Assembly: GCA_947650365.1 (NCBI GenBank)
Contig: OX393552.1
Coordinates: 16,034,275 to 16,098,274 of the forward strand
Direction: 5' to 3'
DNA from: Chamaelirium japonicum
Lineage: Eukaryota > Streptophyta > Magnoliopsida > Liliales > Melanthiaceae
Length of the DNA: 64,000 nt
The stretch's first letter is position 1. Each line of letters starts with the position of its first letter. The translations under genes and the position numbers were made by a program. This document shows, piece after piece, positions 46,620 through 58,443 of the stretch. The notes under the pieces were generated by a model, which had not been told where the DNA came from, ran no database searches, and worked only from the letters and a program-made list of their open reading frames with translations.

Positions 46620-48660
46620 CAGAATATCAACACTCAGATACATAATCCGAGGCACCTTCGCTGCCTCGACGTGTAGCAAAGCACTAAGCTCTTAGCCCCA
46701 ACACATCTCGACATGAAGATCAAGGTCCAACGCGTTCTGCAGCATTCAACCAATGTCGCTCCAAAGGCAGGACATCCCTCAAACTTACCAAGTCACTACA
46801 GAAGACTTCTATCACTCGACACTCATAAGAGAGCATCACACGCTCTCATGCTCGAAGAAGACACGTTCTGGAAGTTCACCACCGATGAGGGGGTAAATCT
46901 ACACTCTTCTATAGCCAGCATCAACATACAAAGACATGTGCTCCACGCTCCAAATTAGTTAAGAGAATGTTGCAACCCAACTCCTGTCAACTGGAGAGAT
47001 AGGAGAAACAATCCTCCAACAACTTACAGACGAAGACTCATCAACCATTCAAGGACAAAGTCTGAGGCCTGAACCTCAGCATTCGAAGGCAAAGTCCAAA
47101 CCTAATTCTAGTATTTGGCAGTAAAGTACTAAGTCATAGCCTCGGCTCCCAACAGAGAATTTTGAAACACAATTGATGCTCGGCTGTGCAAAGTTGGAGG
47201 ACATAGCTGACAGTTGCAGGCAAACCGTTCAGGGGGTAGTCAAAACATTTGAAGATCAATCACCGATCTCCCGACAGTAATTGAGCATCTAGTAATGGCA
47301 TATCGTCTCAACCGATCAATCAAACTTCAAGGCCATTTTCGCAAAGTTCAGCCAGAAAAGTCGATCCCCTAGACCATTACCAGTTAGCGGCAATCGATCG
47401 ATTAGCCCTTCGTCTGGAGTTGCCCTTGTTCGTCCATGCACTCGACGTAGCATGGAGGCCCACGAGCTCCGAAGCGCAACCACATTGAAGTTCGATTAGG
47501 AAATTACACTTATACCTGTTGGCGGGTTATAACAGCTGACAGGGTCATTCCATTACAACATTTCAAGAGCATGCAATCGACGATTGGGATTCACTTTTAC
47601 AGAAGGGCTCAACATCAAACCAGGGGACTGCTCCAAGTCTCCAACTTTAGAGAGAAGATCCCACTCGGAATCCAACTTGCCCTTCAATCCAACTCAACTT
47701 CCCACTTGGAACCCAAGTTGCCATTCAATCCCATTCAGAGTCCCACTTGGAACCCAAGTTGCCATTCAATCCCATTCAGAGTCCCACTTGGAACCCAAGT
47801 TGCCATTCAATCCCATTCAGAGTCCCACTTGGAATCCAAGTTGCCGTTCAAATCCAACTCTCAAACAAGAGCAAACACCAAACCTCCATCAAACGGCCAT
47901 CATTTGTGCATCAATGCCTTCACAGCAACGATGGCATTGTGCACCATAATTCAGCCTTCTGCGTGGCGGTGAATCACAGGCCCATTGACCTGATCAACGG
48001 TCCGTGACTCATCTCATTCACAAGAGTGCAGCAGTTACTGTTGGGTCCGTGACTCCATCCATTCACAAAAGTGGGTCAGCGGTGAGAGCCCGTGACTGCA
48101 CAGTGAAGAGCCTCATTCTGTATTTCGATCGATCACAGCCCACTGACCTGATCCAACGGCCAGCATTTATGCATTCAAAAGAGTATGGCAGCAGTGGGAG
48201 CCCGTGACTGAACAGTGAAGTCAGAGCAGCCACAGTGCAGATTTTGAGCATCCAAACCCGTGACTGCACAGTGGCTCCACTCACTCTCTCAATCAGCCTT
48301 TGAATGGAGAAAGCTGTAGCGGTGAACTAACCGGCTAATGCCATCCATTTCCTATCAAACCCAAAAGCATCCATCAATGGCCCAGATCTGTTTGACTGAG
48401 CCAAAGGGGTGCAATCATGCCAGCACTAAAGCACCATATCCCAATAGAAGGGATCGGCCTCCCCTGTTCTTCCAAGCTCTGGAGCGGCAGTCCATCTCTT
48501 CCACCTCCGGGACGACGACGACAATGGGGGATAGCAGCGGATCCGGTGGCAGCTCTCTCTACGCCCTTGGCTACCATCGACAAAACCCACTCGATCAAGC
48601 GCAGCTGCAGCTGCAGCGTCCCCATCTTCACCAACAACGCCAACTCCGCCTCAGATCGGC
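46620..48660. other. 2 kb spacer of unknown origin in gypsy G
   Basis: No antisense gene and no similarity to B or F were seen where their antisense gene would be. It includes a 41-base tandem repeat (about 47660-47850, four copies, each with ACTTGG-AAC-CCAAGT) and repeated CCCGTGACTGCACAGTGAAG words (about 48050-48270). Open frames such as 48338-49000 have no recognised domain. It could be captured genomic DNA. Confidence 0.45.
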
Positions 48661-48679
48661 AGCCGGCGACCGATCGGGC

Positions 48680-50170
48680 ATAATTCAGCCGGTCAAGATT
48701 TCATCGATCGGTCAAAAAGAGGGTTTTTTCTCCAAATTTAGTGCAAAATCACCCGATCGATGCTCCGATCAGTCGAATTTGCCCGATCGGTCAAATTTGA
48801 CCGATCGGTCAAATTCGCCCGATCGGCGAACCTCGACCCCTTTCTTCCCCTTCGTTTTCCATCTGATCGGCGAAAAATACACTAGATCTGGAGCGAAACG
48901 TGGGTATTTTGCCGATCAACCATTTCTTGACCGGATGTTTTTTGTCCAATCGGTGAAATTCACCCGATCGGCGAAATTCTCCCGATCGTCTTCCATCTGA
49001 TCGGCAAAAAACACACTAGATCTGGAGCGAAACGTGGGTATTTTGCCGATCAACCATTTCTTGACCGGATGTTTTTTGTCCGATCGGTGAAATTCACCCG
49101 ATCGGCGAAATTCTCCCGATCGTCTTCCATCTGATCGGCGAAAAACACACTAGATCTGGAGCGAAACGTGGGTATTTTGCCGATCAACCATTTCTTGACC
49201 GGATGTTTTTTGTCCGATCGGTGAAATTCACCCGATCGGCGAAATTCTCCCGATCGTCTTCCATCTGATCGGCGAAAAACACACTAGATCTGGAGCGAAA
49301 CGTGGGTATTTTGCCGATCAACCATTTCTTGACCGGATGTTTTTTGTCCGATCGATGAAATTCACCCGATCGGCGAAATTCTCCCGATCGTCTTCCATCT
49401 GATCGGCGAAAAACACACTAGATCTGGAGCCAAACGTGGATGTTTGACCGATCATCAATCTTCTCTCTTAATCTGATCTCTACCTGATCGAACATACCAT
49501 ACCATCCTCCACTTCTCCCTTCGGTGCCATAAACAGACATGAAGGTGTTCACACCCTCCCCTTCCATTGGCGATTTGCACCCGATCACCTCGATCGATAG
49601 GTCGAATTTGACCGATCAAATTTGACCGATCACTTTTGACCGATCAAATTTGACCGATCACTTTTGACCGATCAATTTTGACCGATCACTTTGACCGATC
49701 GGTCAGACTTGACCGATCAGTCGAATTCGACCGATCGGTCGATTTTCTACTAGATCTGTCAAAAAACCATGTCTTTTGACCGATCACCCAATCCTTGACC
49801 GGTTGAAATTTGACCGATCACTCTTGACCGATCACTCTTGACCAATCAAATTTGACTGATCAAATTTGACCGATCACTTTTTTGACCGATCACTTTTGAC
49901 CGATCAAATTTGACCGATCAAATTTGACCGATCAAATTTGACCGATCACTTCGACCGATCACTTTGACCGATCGGTCAGACTTGATCGATCAGTCGAATT
50001 CGACCGATCGGTCGATTTTCTACTGGATCGGTCAAAAAACCATGTTTTTTGACCGATCACCTTATCCTTGACCGGTTGAATTTTGACCGATCGGTTGAAT
50101 TTTGACCGATCGGTCGAAATTTGACCGATCGGTCAAAAATTAACCGATCGGTCAAAATTGACCGGTCAGT
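48680..50170 (+). repeat. 134-base tandem array and CCGATC-rich region (G)
   Basis: Units of exactly 134 bases start (ATCTGATCGG) at 48861, 48995, 49129, 49263 and 49397. From 49560 to 50165 follow short, irregular TTGACCGATCA/AAATTTGACCGATC repeats. The position just before the purine tract equals that of the 118-base arrays of B and F, but the unit is different in length and sequence apart from the CGATCGG core. Confidence 0.9.
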
Positions 50171-50288
50171 CCTTTTTTATGCTAGCACTCGACAAAGCTC
50201 CCCTGCGTGTGTTACAGGGGGTCGTTAGCTTTGCACCACGAATCCAAGCCAGCCAAGGTGGCCTCTTAGCTAACTTGAAGGGGGTAAC

Positions 50289-51253
50289 TGTGGGTGCAAA
50301 TTTTGGCAAGAAGTCTGCAAACAGCGGGACCCACCGGCCCTGCCTGGTGGGCCCCCGAAGACAACAGCGGGACCCACCGGCCCTGCCTGGTGGGCCCCCG
50401 AGTACCACAGCGGGACCCACCGGCCCTGCCTGGTGGGCCCCCGAAGACAACAGCGGGACCCACCGGCCCTGCCTGGTGGGCCCCCGAGTACCACAGCGGG
50501 ACCCACCGGCCCTGCCTGGTGGGCCCCCGAGTACCACAGCGGGACCCACCGGCCCTGCCTGGTGGGCCCCCGAAGACAACAGCGGGACCCACCGGCCCTG
50601 CCTGGTGGACCCCCGAGTACCACAGCGGGACCCACCGGCCCTGCCTGGTGGGCCCCCGAAGACAACAGCGGGACCCACCGGCCCAGCCTGGTGGGCCCCC
50701 GAGTACCACAGCGGGACCCATCGGCCCCGCCTGGTGGGCCCAAGAGCCTGTGGAATCCCCCCAAGAGACGGTAGCGGGGTCCACCAGCTTTACCTGGAGG
50801 ATCCCCAGATACGGCAGCAGAGACCGCTATTTACCCAGGAAATCCTCCCCAGAAATTCTATAAATAGCAGAGCCTTCGATTGTAAAAGGGAACTTTCAGT
50901 TCTAAAAAACCAGAGCTCTGGGATTTCCAACTTCCCATCTTCCACCTCTCTTTGATCTTCTTTTTTCTTTCGAAGAGATCAGAGTGTTTTCAGTGATACT
51001 CGGCCTGTCGAGATCACTTCAACATAAGTGTTAGTGAATTCGGGTTGCTCCCTATAGCACGGAGACGTAGGCTTCGGCTGAACTCAGAGATCACATCTTG
51101 TGTCAACAATCTCTCTGATTGCATCTCTCTGTTTACATATCAAAGGCTTCAACTTCAATCAACAGATCGAACAACAATCTTCGACGTCAACTTCAATTTC
51201 AATTGACTGGTGCTGCGAGAGTCTTCGGGTCGGCACGAAGATTTTCCCCCACA
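50289..51253 (+). repeat. gypsy G 3' LTR
   Basis: The LTR is 965 bases long, with ten 43-base units from 50326 and TATA box 50859-50866. It is nearly identical to the 5' LTR. Confidence 0.94.
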
Positions 51254-51258
51254 TCTTC

Positions 51259-52020
51259 CTTGGGCCCTGGAGAGCGAGGGGGCACTCGAGATCAGCGGCG
51301 TTGGGGAAAGGGGAGGAGGCTTCGGCCTTGACCCTTTCCCTCTCCGCTCATCCACACCGAGGCTGTTGGGAGTTCGTCGGATGTAAAGGAGCTGATGCAT
51401 GAGTCGTCCGTGGAATCCTCCTTCCAGTTTAGCATAAGGCAAGGTGGAGGCGGAAGGTCTACATGGGTGACCCATCTGCTCCAATCATCTTCATACCGTG
51501 CCGGACCTTTAGGCCGGCGGGGAGTGACCATTGGAGAGCAATCCTCTATCACTCTCTGATTCTACCTCCTCTTTGTCTGGTAGGCTGAGCAGTGCAGAGA
51601 TCTCTTCTATGGTGCCTAGCCATCGGGGCGAGAGAAGCCTCATGACTTCACTTCAGTTGGCATCGTCTGGTGGTGCGAGAAGAATTCCTCTTTTTTTCCT
51701 TATCGGTAGGGACGTTCTTCTCGAAGGTCATCGGGCGTGGCGACGGTAGGGACTTCGATGATCGTGTTTCGCAACATGAATTGTAAAATAGGTCTTGAGC
51801 CCTTCAATTGTAGTCTTTATAAGATGATCTACCTTGTAATTGAATTGTTTCTTCAAATAAATCTTTTCTTAATTGTTTCTGCTTGGTTGCATCTTCTTCT
51901 TTTTCGTCGGGGATGATGGATAGTTTTACTCTGTGAAAATTTATAGTCGTATCCGTAGTTTGGGAATCTTCAGTCCAGCACTTTGTTCTCTGACAAAGAA
52001 CCATCGTTCTGATTTACAAG
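51259..52020. other. H 3' region, no gene recognised
   Basis: Open frames here (for example 51531-51749 +) match nothing I know. The stretch AATTGTTTCTTCAAATAAATC near 51840 looks like a plant polyadenylation context on the + strand and could close H's antisense transcript. This is inference. Confidence 0.3.
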
Positions 52021-52800
52021 GAGTTATCTTTTATCTGTAGCCGAATCCTCTACTACCGTGCTGAGATATCCAGACTCAGCTCCTCCTAGCTTGTCATCGT
52101 TTGGTAGGCCATGATGCCGGTGAGGAACCTAAGCTCGGACTCACCTCACCCTGACCTTTTCATCTGGTACCAAACTCAAGCTTGGGTTTGTATTCGTTTC
52201 ATCAGGCCGCAGCGCTGGTGAGGAACCTAAGTTCGGACTCACCATGCCTTGATCTCTTCATTGAGTACCAAGCTCAAGCTTGGGTTTGACATCGTTCATC
52301 AGGTCTATCTCTGATGAGGAACCGTGGTTCGGAATCATTAAGCCTCGATCGTTCCATCTTGTATCGAACTAAGGTTCGGGTTTATCATCATCATCAGGTC
52401 TATCACCGAAGGGGAAACACAGTTCAGACCCCTCATGCCTCGACCATTGGTACCGAGCTAAGGCTCGGGTTTATCATCATCAGGTTTATCACTGAAGGGG
52501 GACAGTAGTTCAGACCCCTCATGCCTTGACCATTGGTATCGAGCTAAGGCTTCAGGTTTATCATCATCATCAGTCTATCACCGAAGGGGAATCGCAATTT
52601 AGACCCCTCATGCCTCGACCTTTCCAACTTCTTTACCGGCTTATCACCGATGAGGAGCCGTAACTCAGACTCGTCATGCCTCGGCCATTTTCATCTATCA
52701 TCGGTGAGGAGCCGCAACTCAGTACTCACCATGCCTCGATTGATTCGTTAGGTACCAAGCTAAGGCTTTGGGTTTTTCATTAGGTCTATCACCGATGAGG
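52020..52800. repeat. H hairpin-rich tandem repeats (about 100 bases each)
   Basis: Repeated units carry GATGAGGAACCGTGGTTC and a second small hairpin. Stems seen are CCAAGCT-CA-AGCTTGG (52268-52283), CGAAC-TAAG-GTTCG (52365-52378), CCGAGC-TAAG-GCTCGG (52453-52468) and CCAAGC-TAAG (52755 on). The unit also includes CATGCCTCGACC. The repeats lie in the same relative place as the hairpin arrays of B, F and G but differ in sequence. Confidence 0.65.
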
Positions 52801-54705
52801 AACCGTGGTTCAGGCTTACCATGCCTCGACCGTTTTCATCGATTATCAAGTTGTATTAGTCTCGGGCTTACAACAAGCACCTTGCTAAAGGAGAACTTGA
52901 CCTATGGCTTCAGAAGAAGAGATCCGATTGCTGATGAACCAATCAGACCCTAACTCTTATGCACCATAGGGTTTTCGGGCGATGACCTGACCTTCAACTT
53001 TAAGAAGGGGGTGTGGTGTCTCTCTCATCGCAGAGAGACTGACCCCCTTGCGGAGAGTGGAGGATTTGCCATATGGTGAATAACAACCCGACCTAAGTCA
53101 CGATCGAAAACTATTGACGCAGAAAATGCCATTCTTTTATTTCAATCATCCCAAACTTCTTCATTTCAACAATAGCATTTCTTCAGATTATTTGCATTCC
53201 ATGGATGAAGAAGATAGTGACCTTCCGCATTCTTCAAGTAGTAAGCTCCTTCGGGGATGGTTTGGTCGACATTATATGGCCCCTCCCATCTTGCTTTGAG
53301 TTTCCTATGTGCTGGATTCATCATGTGGGGGGTCATCTGTCTCCAAACGAGGTCGCCTTTCTGAAAGACTCTAACTTTCGTCTTCTTATTTTAGGCCCAT
53401 TTCAACTGTTGGGCATAGTTGGCTAAGTTAGCAGCAGCTCAATCTCTATTCTCGTCTAGTATGTCTAGGCTTCTCGCCATCCATTCATCATTCATCCTTG
53501 AATTGACGGTTTTGGATCGGGTCGTCGGGTAGATCACCTTCGTCGGAATTGTTGCATTTGCTCCTAAGGCAAGGGAGAAGGGCGAGTCTTGAGTGGGTCA
53601 TCGAGGTGTCATCCTGTAGGCCCAGAGTATGCAATTCAAGGCTTTATCCTAGAGCCCTTTTCTTTCGTCGAGCATCTTCTTGAGCCGCAACTCAGACTCG
53701 TCATGCCTCGGCCATTTTCATCTATTACCGGTGAGGAGCCGCAACTCAGTACTCACCATGCCTCGACTGATTTGTCAGATACAAAGCTAACGCTTTGGGT
53801 TTTTCATTAGGTCTATCACCGATGAGGAACCGTGGTTCAGGCTTACCATGCCTCGACCGTTTTCATCGATTTATCGAGTTGTATTAGTCTCGGGCTTACA
53901 ACAAGCACCCTGCTAAAGGAGAACTTGACCTATGGCTTCAGAAGAAGAGATCCAATTGCTGATGAACCAATCAGACCCTAACTCTTACGCACCATAGGGT
54001 TTCCGGGTGACTACCCGACCTTCAACTTTAAGAAGGGGGCGTAGTGTCTCTCTCATCGCGGATAGACTGACCCCCTTGTGGAGAGTGGAGGATTTTCCAT
54101 GTTGCGAATAACAACCCGACCTAAGTCACGATCGAAAACTGTTGACACAGGAATTGCCATTCTTTTATTTCAATCATCCCAAACTTCTTTGTTTCAACAA
54201 TAGCATTTCTTCAGATTATTTGTGTTCCACGGATAAAGAAGATATTCCACATTCTTCAAGTAGTAAGCTCCTTCGGGGATGGTCTGGTCGACGTTGTATG
54301 GCCCCTCCCATCTCGCTTTGAGTTTCCTATGCGCTGGATTCATCATGTAGGGGGTCATCTGTCTCCAAACGAGGTCGCCTTTCATAAATAATCTAGCTTT
54401 TGTCTTCTTATTTTAGGCCCATTTCAACTGCTAGACGTAGTTGGCTAAGTTAGCAGTAGCTCAGTCTCTTTTCTTGTCCAGTAGGTCTAGGCTTCTCACT
54501 ATCCATTCATCGTTCATCCCTGAACTGACGATTTTGGATCGGGTCGTCGGGTAGATCACCTTCGTCGGAATTGCTGCTGCTGCTCCTAAGGCAAATGAGA
54601 AGGGCGAATCTTGAGTGGGTCATCGAGGTGTCGTCCTGTAGGCCCAGAGTACGCCATTCAAGGCTTTATCCTAGAGCCCCTTTCTTCCATTGAGCATATT
54701 CTTCA
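52655..54705. repeat. 1.03 kb direct tandem duplication in H
   Basis: Bases 52655-53681 are repeated at 53682-54705 (offset about 1027-1028). Matching landmarks are GAGCCGCAACTCAGACTCGT (52655 and 53682) and CATTCTTTTATTTCAATCAT (53130 and 54158). The copies differ at several per cent by eye. The unit spans the end of the integrase gene (minus strand) and hairpin repeats, so H carries two copies of that stretch. Confidence 0.85.
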
Positions 54706-55009
54706 GGTTTACGATGATGGTCTTGTTCGTTGCCTCTGCTTGACCGTTTGCTTGCAGGTAGTAAGTCGAAGAGAACTGAATCTCTACACCGTAGTATCTT
54801 CATTAGTCCTTTATTCAAGCCGAACTGAACTGGGGCTCGTTGTCCACAATCAGGGTTTTGGGCACCAAAAACCTGGTGATGATGTTGTTCCACAGGAAGC
54901 GCTTTACGTCGACGTCTTTGGCTGTTTCCAGAGGGACGGCCTCCACCCACTTCGTGAAGTAGTCAATTACGAGTAGCAGGAACCTTTTCTTGTTGGGGGT
55001 GGCTGGTAG
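54190..55009 (-). mobile_element. H integrase, core and C-terminal part
   Basis: On the minus strand, LLLVIDYFTKWVEAVPLET and KTLIVDNEPQFSSA (54815-55009) are the Ty3/gypsy integrase core. KLKARWEGPYNVDQTIPEGA (54194-54385) is the C-terminal part. The style of the sequence is Tat-like. The gene is cut by F, whose target duplication GGTAG (55005-55009) lies in the core. It is broken, with several breaks. Confidence 0.85.
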
Positions 55010-55720
55010 TGTGGGTGCAAATTTTGGCAGAAGTTTACCAACTACCACGGGACCCACCGGCCCTGCCTGGTGGGACCACGAAGACTACCGCGCGACCCAC
55101 CGGCCCTGCCTGGTGGGACCACGAAGACTACCACGGGACCCACCAGCCCTGCCTGGTGGGCCCACGAGGACCACCGCGGAACCCATCGGCCCCGTCCGAT
55201 AGGCCCACGAGCCTGTGGAATCCCCCAGAAGACGGTAGCGGGGCCCGCTAGCTTTACCTGGAGAATCCCAGATACGACAGCAGAAAACCGCCATTTGCCC
55301 CGGAATTCCTCCCCGGGAATCCTATAAATAGCAGAGCCTTCGAATGTAAAGGGATCGAATTCTCAGTTCAAAAACCAGAGCTCTGGGATTTCCAACTTCC
55401 CATCTTCCACCTCTCTTTGATCTTCTTTTTCTCTCGAAGAGATCAGTGTTTACAGTGATACTCGGCCTGTCGAGATCACTCCAGCATAAGTGTTAGTGAA
55501 TTCGGGTTGCTCCCTATAGCACGGAGACGTAGGCTTCGGCTGAACTCCGAGATCAATCTCTTGTGTCAAACTCTCTCTGATTGCATATCTCTTTCTATTG
55601 ACATATCAAAAGGCTTCAACTTCAATCAACAGATCGACCAACGATCTCCGACGTCAACTTCAACTCCAATTGACTGGTGCTGCGAAAGTCTTCGGGTCGG
55701 CACGAAGATTTTCCCCCACA
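55010..55720 (+). repeat. gypsy F 5' LTR
   Basis: Four 43-base hairpin units, then TATA box TATAAATA at 55323-55330 and the family end CCCCCACA. Confidence 0.95.
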
Positions 55721-55875
55721 GTTTGGCGCCGTCTGTGGGATCCGATCAAAAAGTCCAACTCTCCGTTACTACTTGATCGGTTGAACCTACAACTGATCTT
55801 GATAGTCAAACTTCCTCGCCCTCTCGGTTGATCAGACAACTGAACGACACTCTCGTTGCACCTTTCGCTCTCTGA

Positions 55876-57600
55876 ATGGCGAGGACAAAACATCAAGGTC
55901 AACTAGAAGGAAGTAACACTCAACAACAACCTCGTCCTGAGACTCGTTCAATGAGTCAAAGGCTCAACTTCGGACAGCCCCTTGCTGTCCCCGAGATGAG
56001 GGTTCGTTCAGGGAGTGGCAAATCTGTCGATCAACCTATCGCCCACCCCGCGCGACAGTCGATTGGGCAAACAACACCCGCTCCTGCTGAAGACCCTCCA
56101 TCGACCTACCAAATCTCTGCAGTCGACTTCCAGCTGCTTCAATTGGCAAAACAGAATGCCACCCTCACTGCTGAGAGGGATGCTCTGAAGAAGGCAGCCT
56201 CCGAGGCTGGAATCGCTCTTCCAATCCCCTCCACAAGCGAGAGAGTCGATCTTCCTCGATATTCCATCCACTCCGAACAACGGAGGTCAATGGGTACTAC
56301 TGCCCTCGAGAGGATTCGACATGATCCAACTCCCTCTGCTACCCCCTGGAAGCAAAGTGTTTGGGATCGCCTCGAAGACGAGTCTTCCCAATCGTCTTCT
56401 GGCCGCAACTGCGACAAGAGGACACCTTCAAAACTCAACATACCAAGGAGGCACCAAATGAAAGGCGCTCCTTCAAAGAGTCGAGTTTCCCCTTCCATTC
56501 CACTTCAGCGTGGGCTTGGATCGGACCTCCGGCATCGACTTCAACCGGCAAATACTACAATGCCTGAGCAAGACCTTGCGATCTTGCCTCTTGACCAACC
56601 TCTAGGTCGAGGACATGGTCGCAGGGGTGGCTATTCTTCTGCCGGGCCTCTACATCGAAGTCTCTTTGAGACAACATTTCCAAGGGGATGGAGGACTCCA
56701 ATCCTCCCCAAATTCAACTGCATCAGAGGAGATCCTACTCTCCACATCCTTGCCTTCAAGCAAGCCTTAACGCCGCACGAAGAAGAAAACAATGTGCTCT
56801 GCCGCACCTTCGCAGGAAGTCTCGATGAACCGTCGCTCGACTGGTATCATAATCTCCGAGCTGGGTCCATCACCCAGTTCGATGTTTTGGCTAAACTCTT
56901 TGCGCAGCATTATCAGCTTAATCTGAAGCCCGAGAAGAAGCTGGACTCTCTCTATCGGCTGAGGATGGGTGCTGACGAGACTCTCCGAAGTTTCACTAGG
57001 AGATTTCGCAACGAGCACGCTGCCCTCTCTGGAAGACATCTGGATGATGAAGCCATCATGTTGGCTTTCCAGAACGCTCTCTGATTCGATCTACACATTT
57101 ACAACGACTTCATCCGCAATCCCCCTCCTTCTCTGGGTGCAATGGTTGATCGAATCCAGAGAGAGATCGAGGTAGAAGACGATCAAATCGCTCGGAAAGG
57201 GCGAGAAACGAAGAGAAGGCCTGCTGAAAGAGAAACTCCAAAGTATGCTGCAAAAGCCCACAATGCTGAGGCAGCAGCCCCTCCAGCCAATAAGCGGTCA
57301 AGAAATGATGGACGTCGATCTCCTCCAAACAAGACCACTTTCACCGAGTGGAATTTACCAATCGAGCAAATCCTCGATCGCATTCAGCACGAAGAGTTCC
57401 TCCGATGGCCTAATCCACTGCAGCCCGACACTAAGTTCACTGCAGATAAAACAGTCTACTGTGATTTCCATCGCAGTCATGGGCATTCTACCGATCAATG
57501 CCACCGGCTAAAGTATCATTTGGAAGATCTGCTACGTATAGGACATCTCCAAGAATTTATCAAAGGCGGGCAAGATCATTCCGTCAAGCATCGACAGTGA
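55876..57600 (+). mobile_element. gypsy F gag
   Basis: The gag is very similar to B's (MARTKHQGQLEGSN at the start; FKQALTPHEEENNVLCR and LDSLYRLRMGADETLRSF in the gag domain; YCDFHRSHGHSTDQCHRLK near the end). F keeps gag although pol is gone, as in known non-autonomous Tat derivatives. It probably still forms or joins particles, which is inference. It is broken once or so. Confidence 0.88.
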
Positions 57601-57922
57601 AGATCTCCCTTGAGATTGAAAGATCCGGGGGTTAAAGATGATCAACTTTCAAGCAACTATTTGTATTGCCAGAAAACACAGCAGCAGAAACTAGCTCCCA
57701 ACTGGGAAAGTCCAGACATGATCGAAATCAGGAGAAAGCAAAGGATCCTATCAATTGCCACGAACTTGGGAAGCTAGACATTTCAAAATGCTCTATCCTC
57801 GATGTAAATTCCAAGCTGGATAAAGATTGCTTTCAAATGTTCATCTTATCGATTCAAATTCTGGAGCAGTTTCAAGCTATCTACATTCAAGCTCAAAGTT
57901 ATCAGCATTCAAATTACCAGGT

Positions 57923-58262
57923 CGTTTAACAAGTTTGGGTGATTGAGTTGCGACTCAACCCCTTACACGCAAATGTTAAACGGTTTCGGGTTGTGCTACA
58001 ACACAACCTTCAAGTCACTGGTCATTTAACGAGTTTGGGAGTTCGTGTTGCGACACTACCCCTTACGTGCAAACGTTAAATGACTTTCAATTTCAAATAT
58101 CGTCTAACAAGTTTGGGTGCTTGAGTTGCGACTCAACCCCTCACATACAAATGTTAACGATTTCAAGTTGTGCTACAACACAACCTTCAATTTCAATATC
58201 GTCTAACAAGTTTGGGTGCTTGAGTTGCGACTCAACCCCTCACATACAAATGTTAACGATTT
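57923..58262 (+). repeat. hairpin array in gypsy F (4 units)
   Basis: Unit 1 (57923-57982) has outer arms CGTTTAACA/TGTTAAACG and inner TTGAGT-TGCG-ACTCAA (57943-57958). Unit 2 has perfect 11-base outer arms GTCATTTAACG (58021-58031) and CGTTAAATGAC (58074-58084) with inner GTGT-TGCG-ACAC. Units 3 and 4 (about 58098-58161 and 58198-58260) have ATCGT/ACGAT outer ends and inner TTGAGT-TGCG-ACTCAA. Confidence 0.9.
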
Positions 58263-58443
58263 CAAGTCGTGCTCCAACAAAGTTCAATTTTCAAGGACAT
58301 TCAATGACATTCAACTCAAGAAATCCAAATTTCAAGCACCAGAAAGATATCTTCTATTATCAAAAATTGGTCAAGTACAATGTCGAGCTGCTACATATCA
58401 AAAGTTTACAAGTGTAAACAACAAAGAAAAAGGCAAAAACACA

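Larger units (their letters stand above)
44685..51253 (+). mobile_element. gypsy G: gutted, pol-less member of the B family
   Basis: LTRs are exactly equal in length (965 bases; 44685-45649 and 50289-51253), with target duplication TCTTC at 44680-44684 and 51254-51258, primer site TGGCGTCGTCTGTGGGA and purine tract at 50276-50288. The interior has only scraps of gag and of the end of pol, a hairpin array, an unrelated spacer, and palindrome-rich tandem repeats. It codes for no complete element protein. The LTRs differ at only about 11 positions (about 1 %), so it inserted recently, probably using proteins from another copy (LARD-like behaviour). Confidence 0.93.

Noticed and set aside
48338-49000. 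220-residue open frame as a possible captured host gene
   Set aside because: No recognised domain, low-complexity composition, and it runs into the tandem array; kept only as part of the unexplained spacer.
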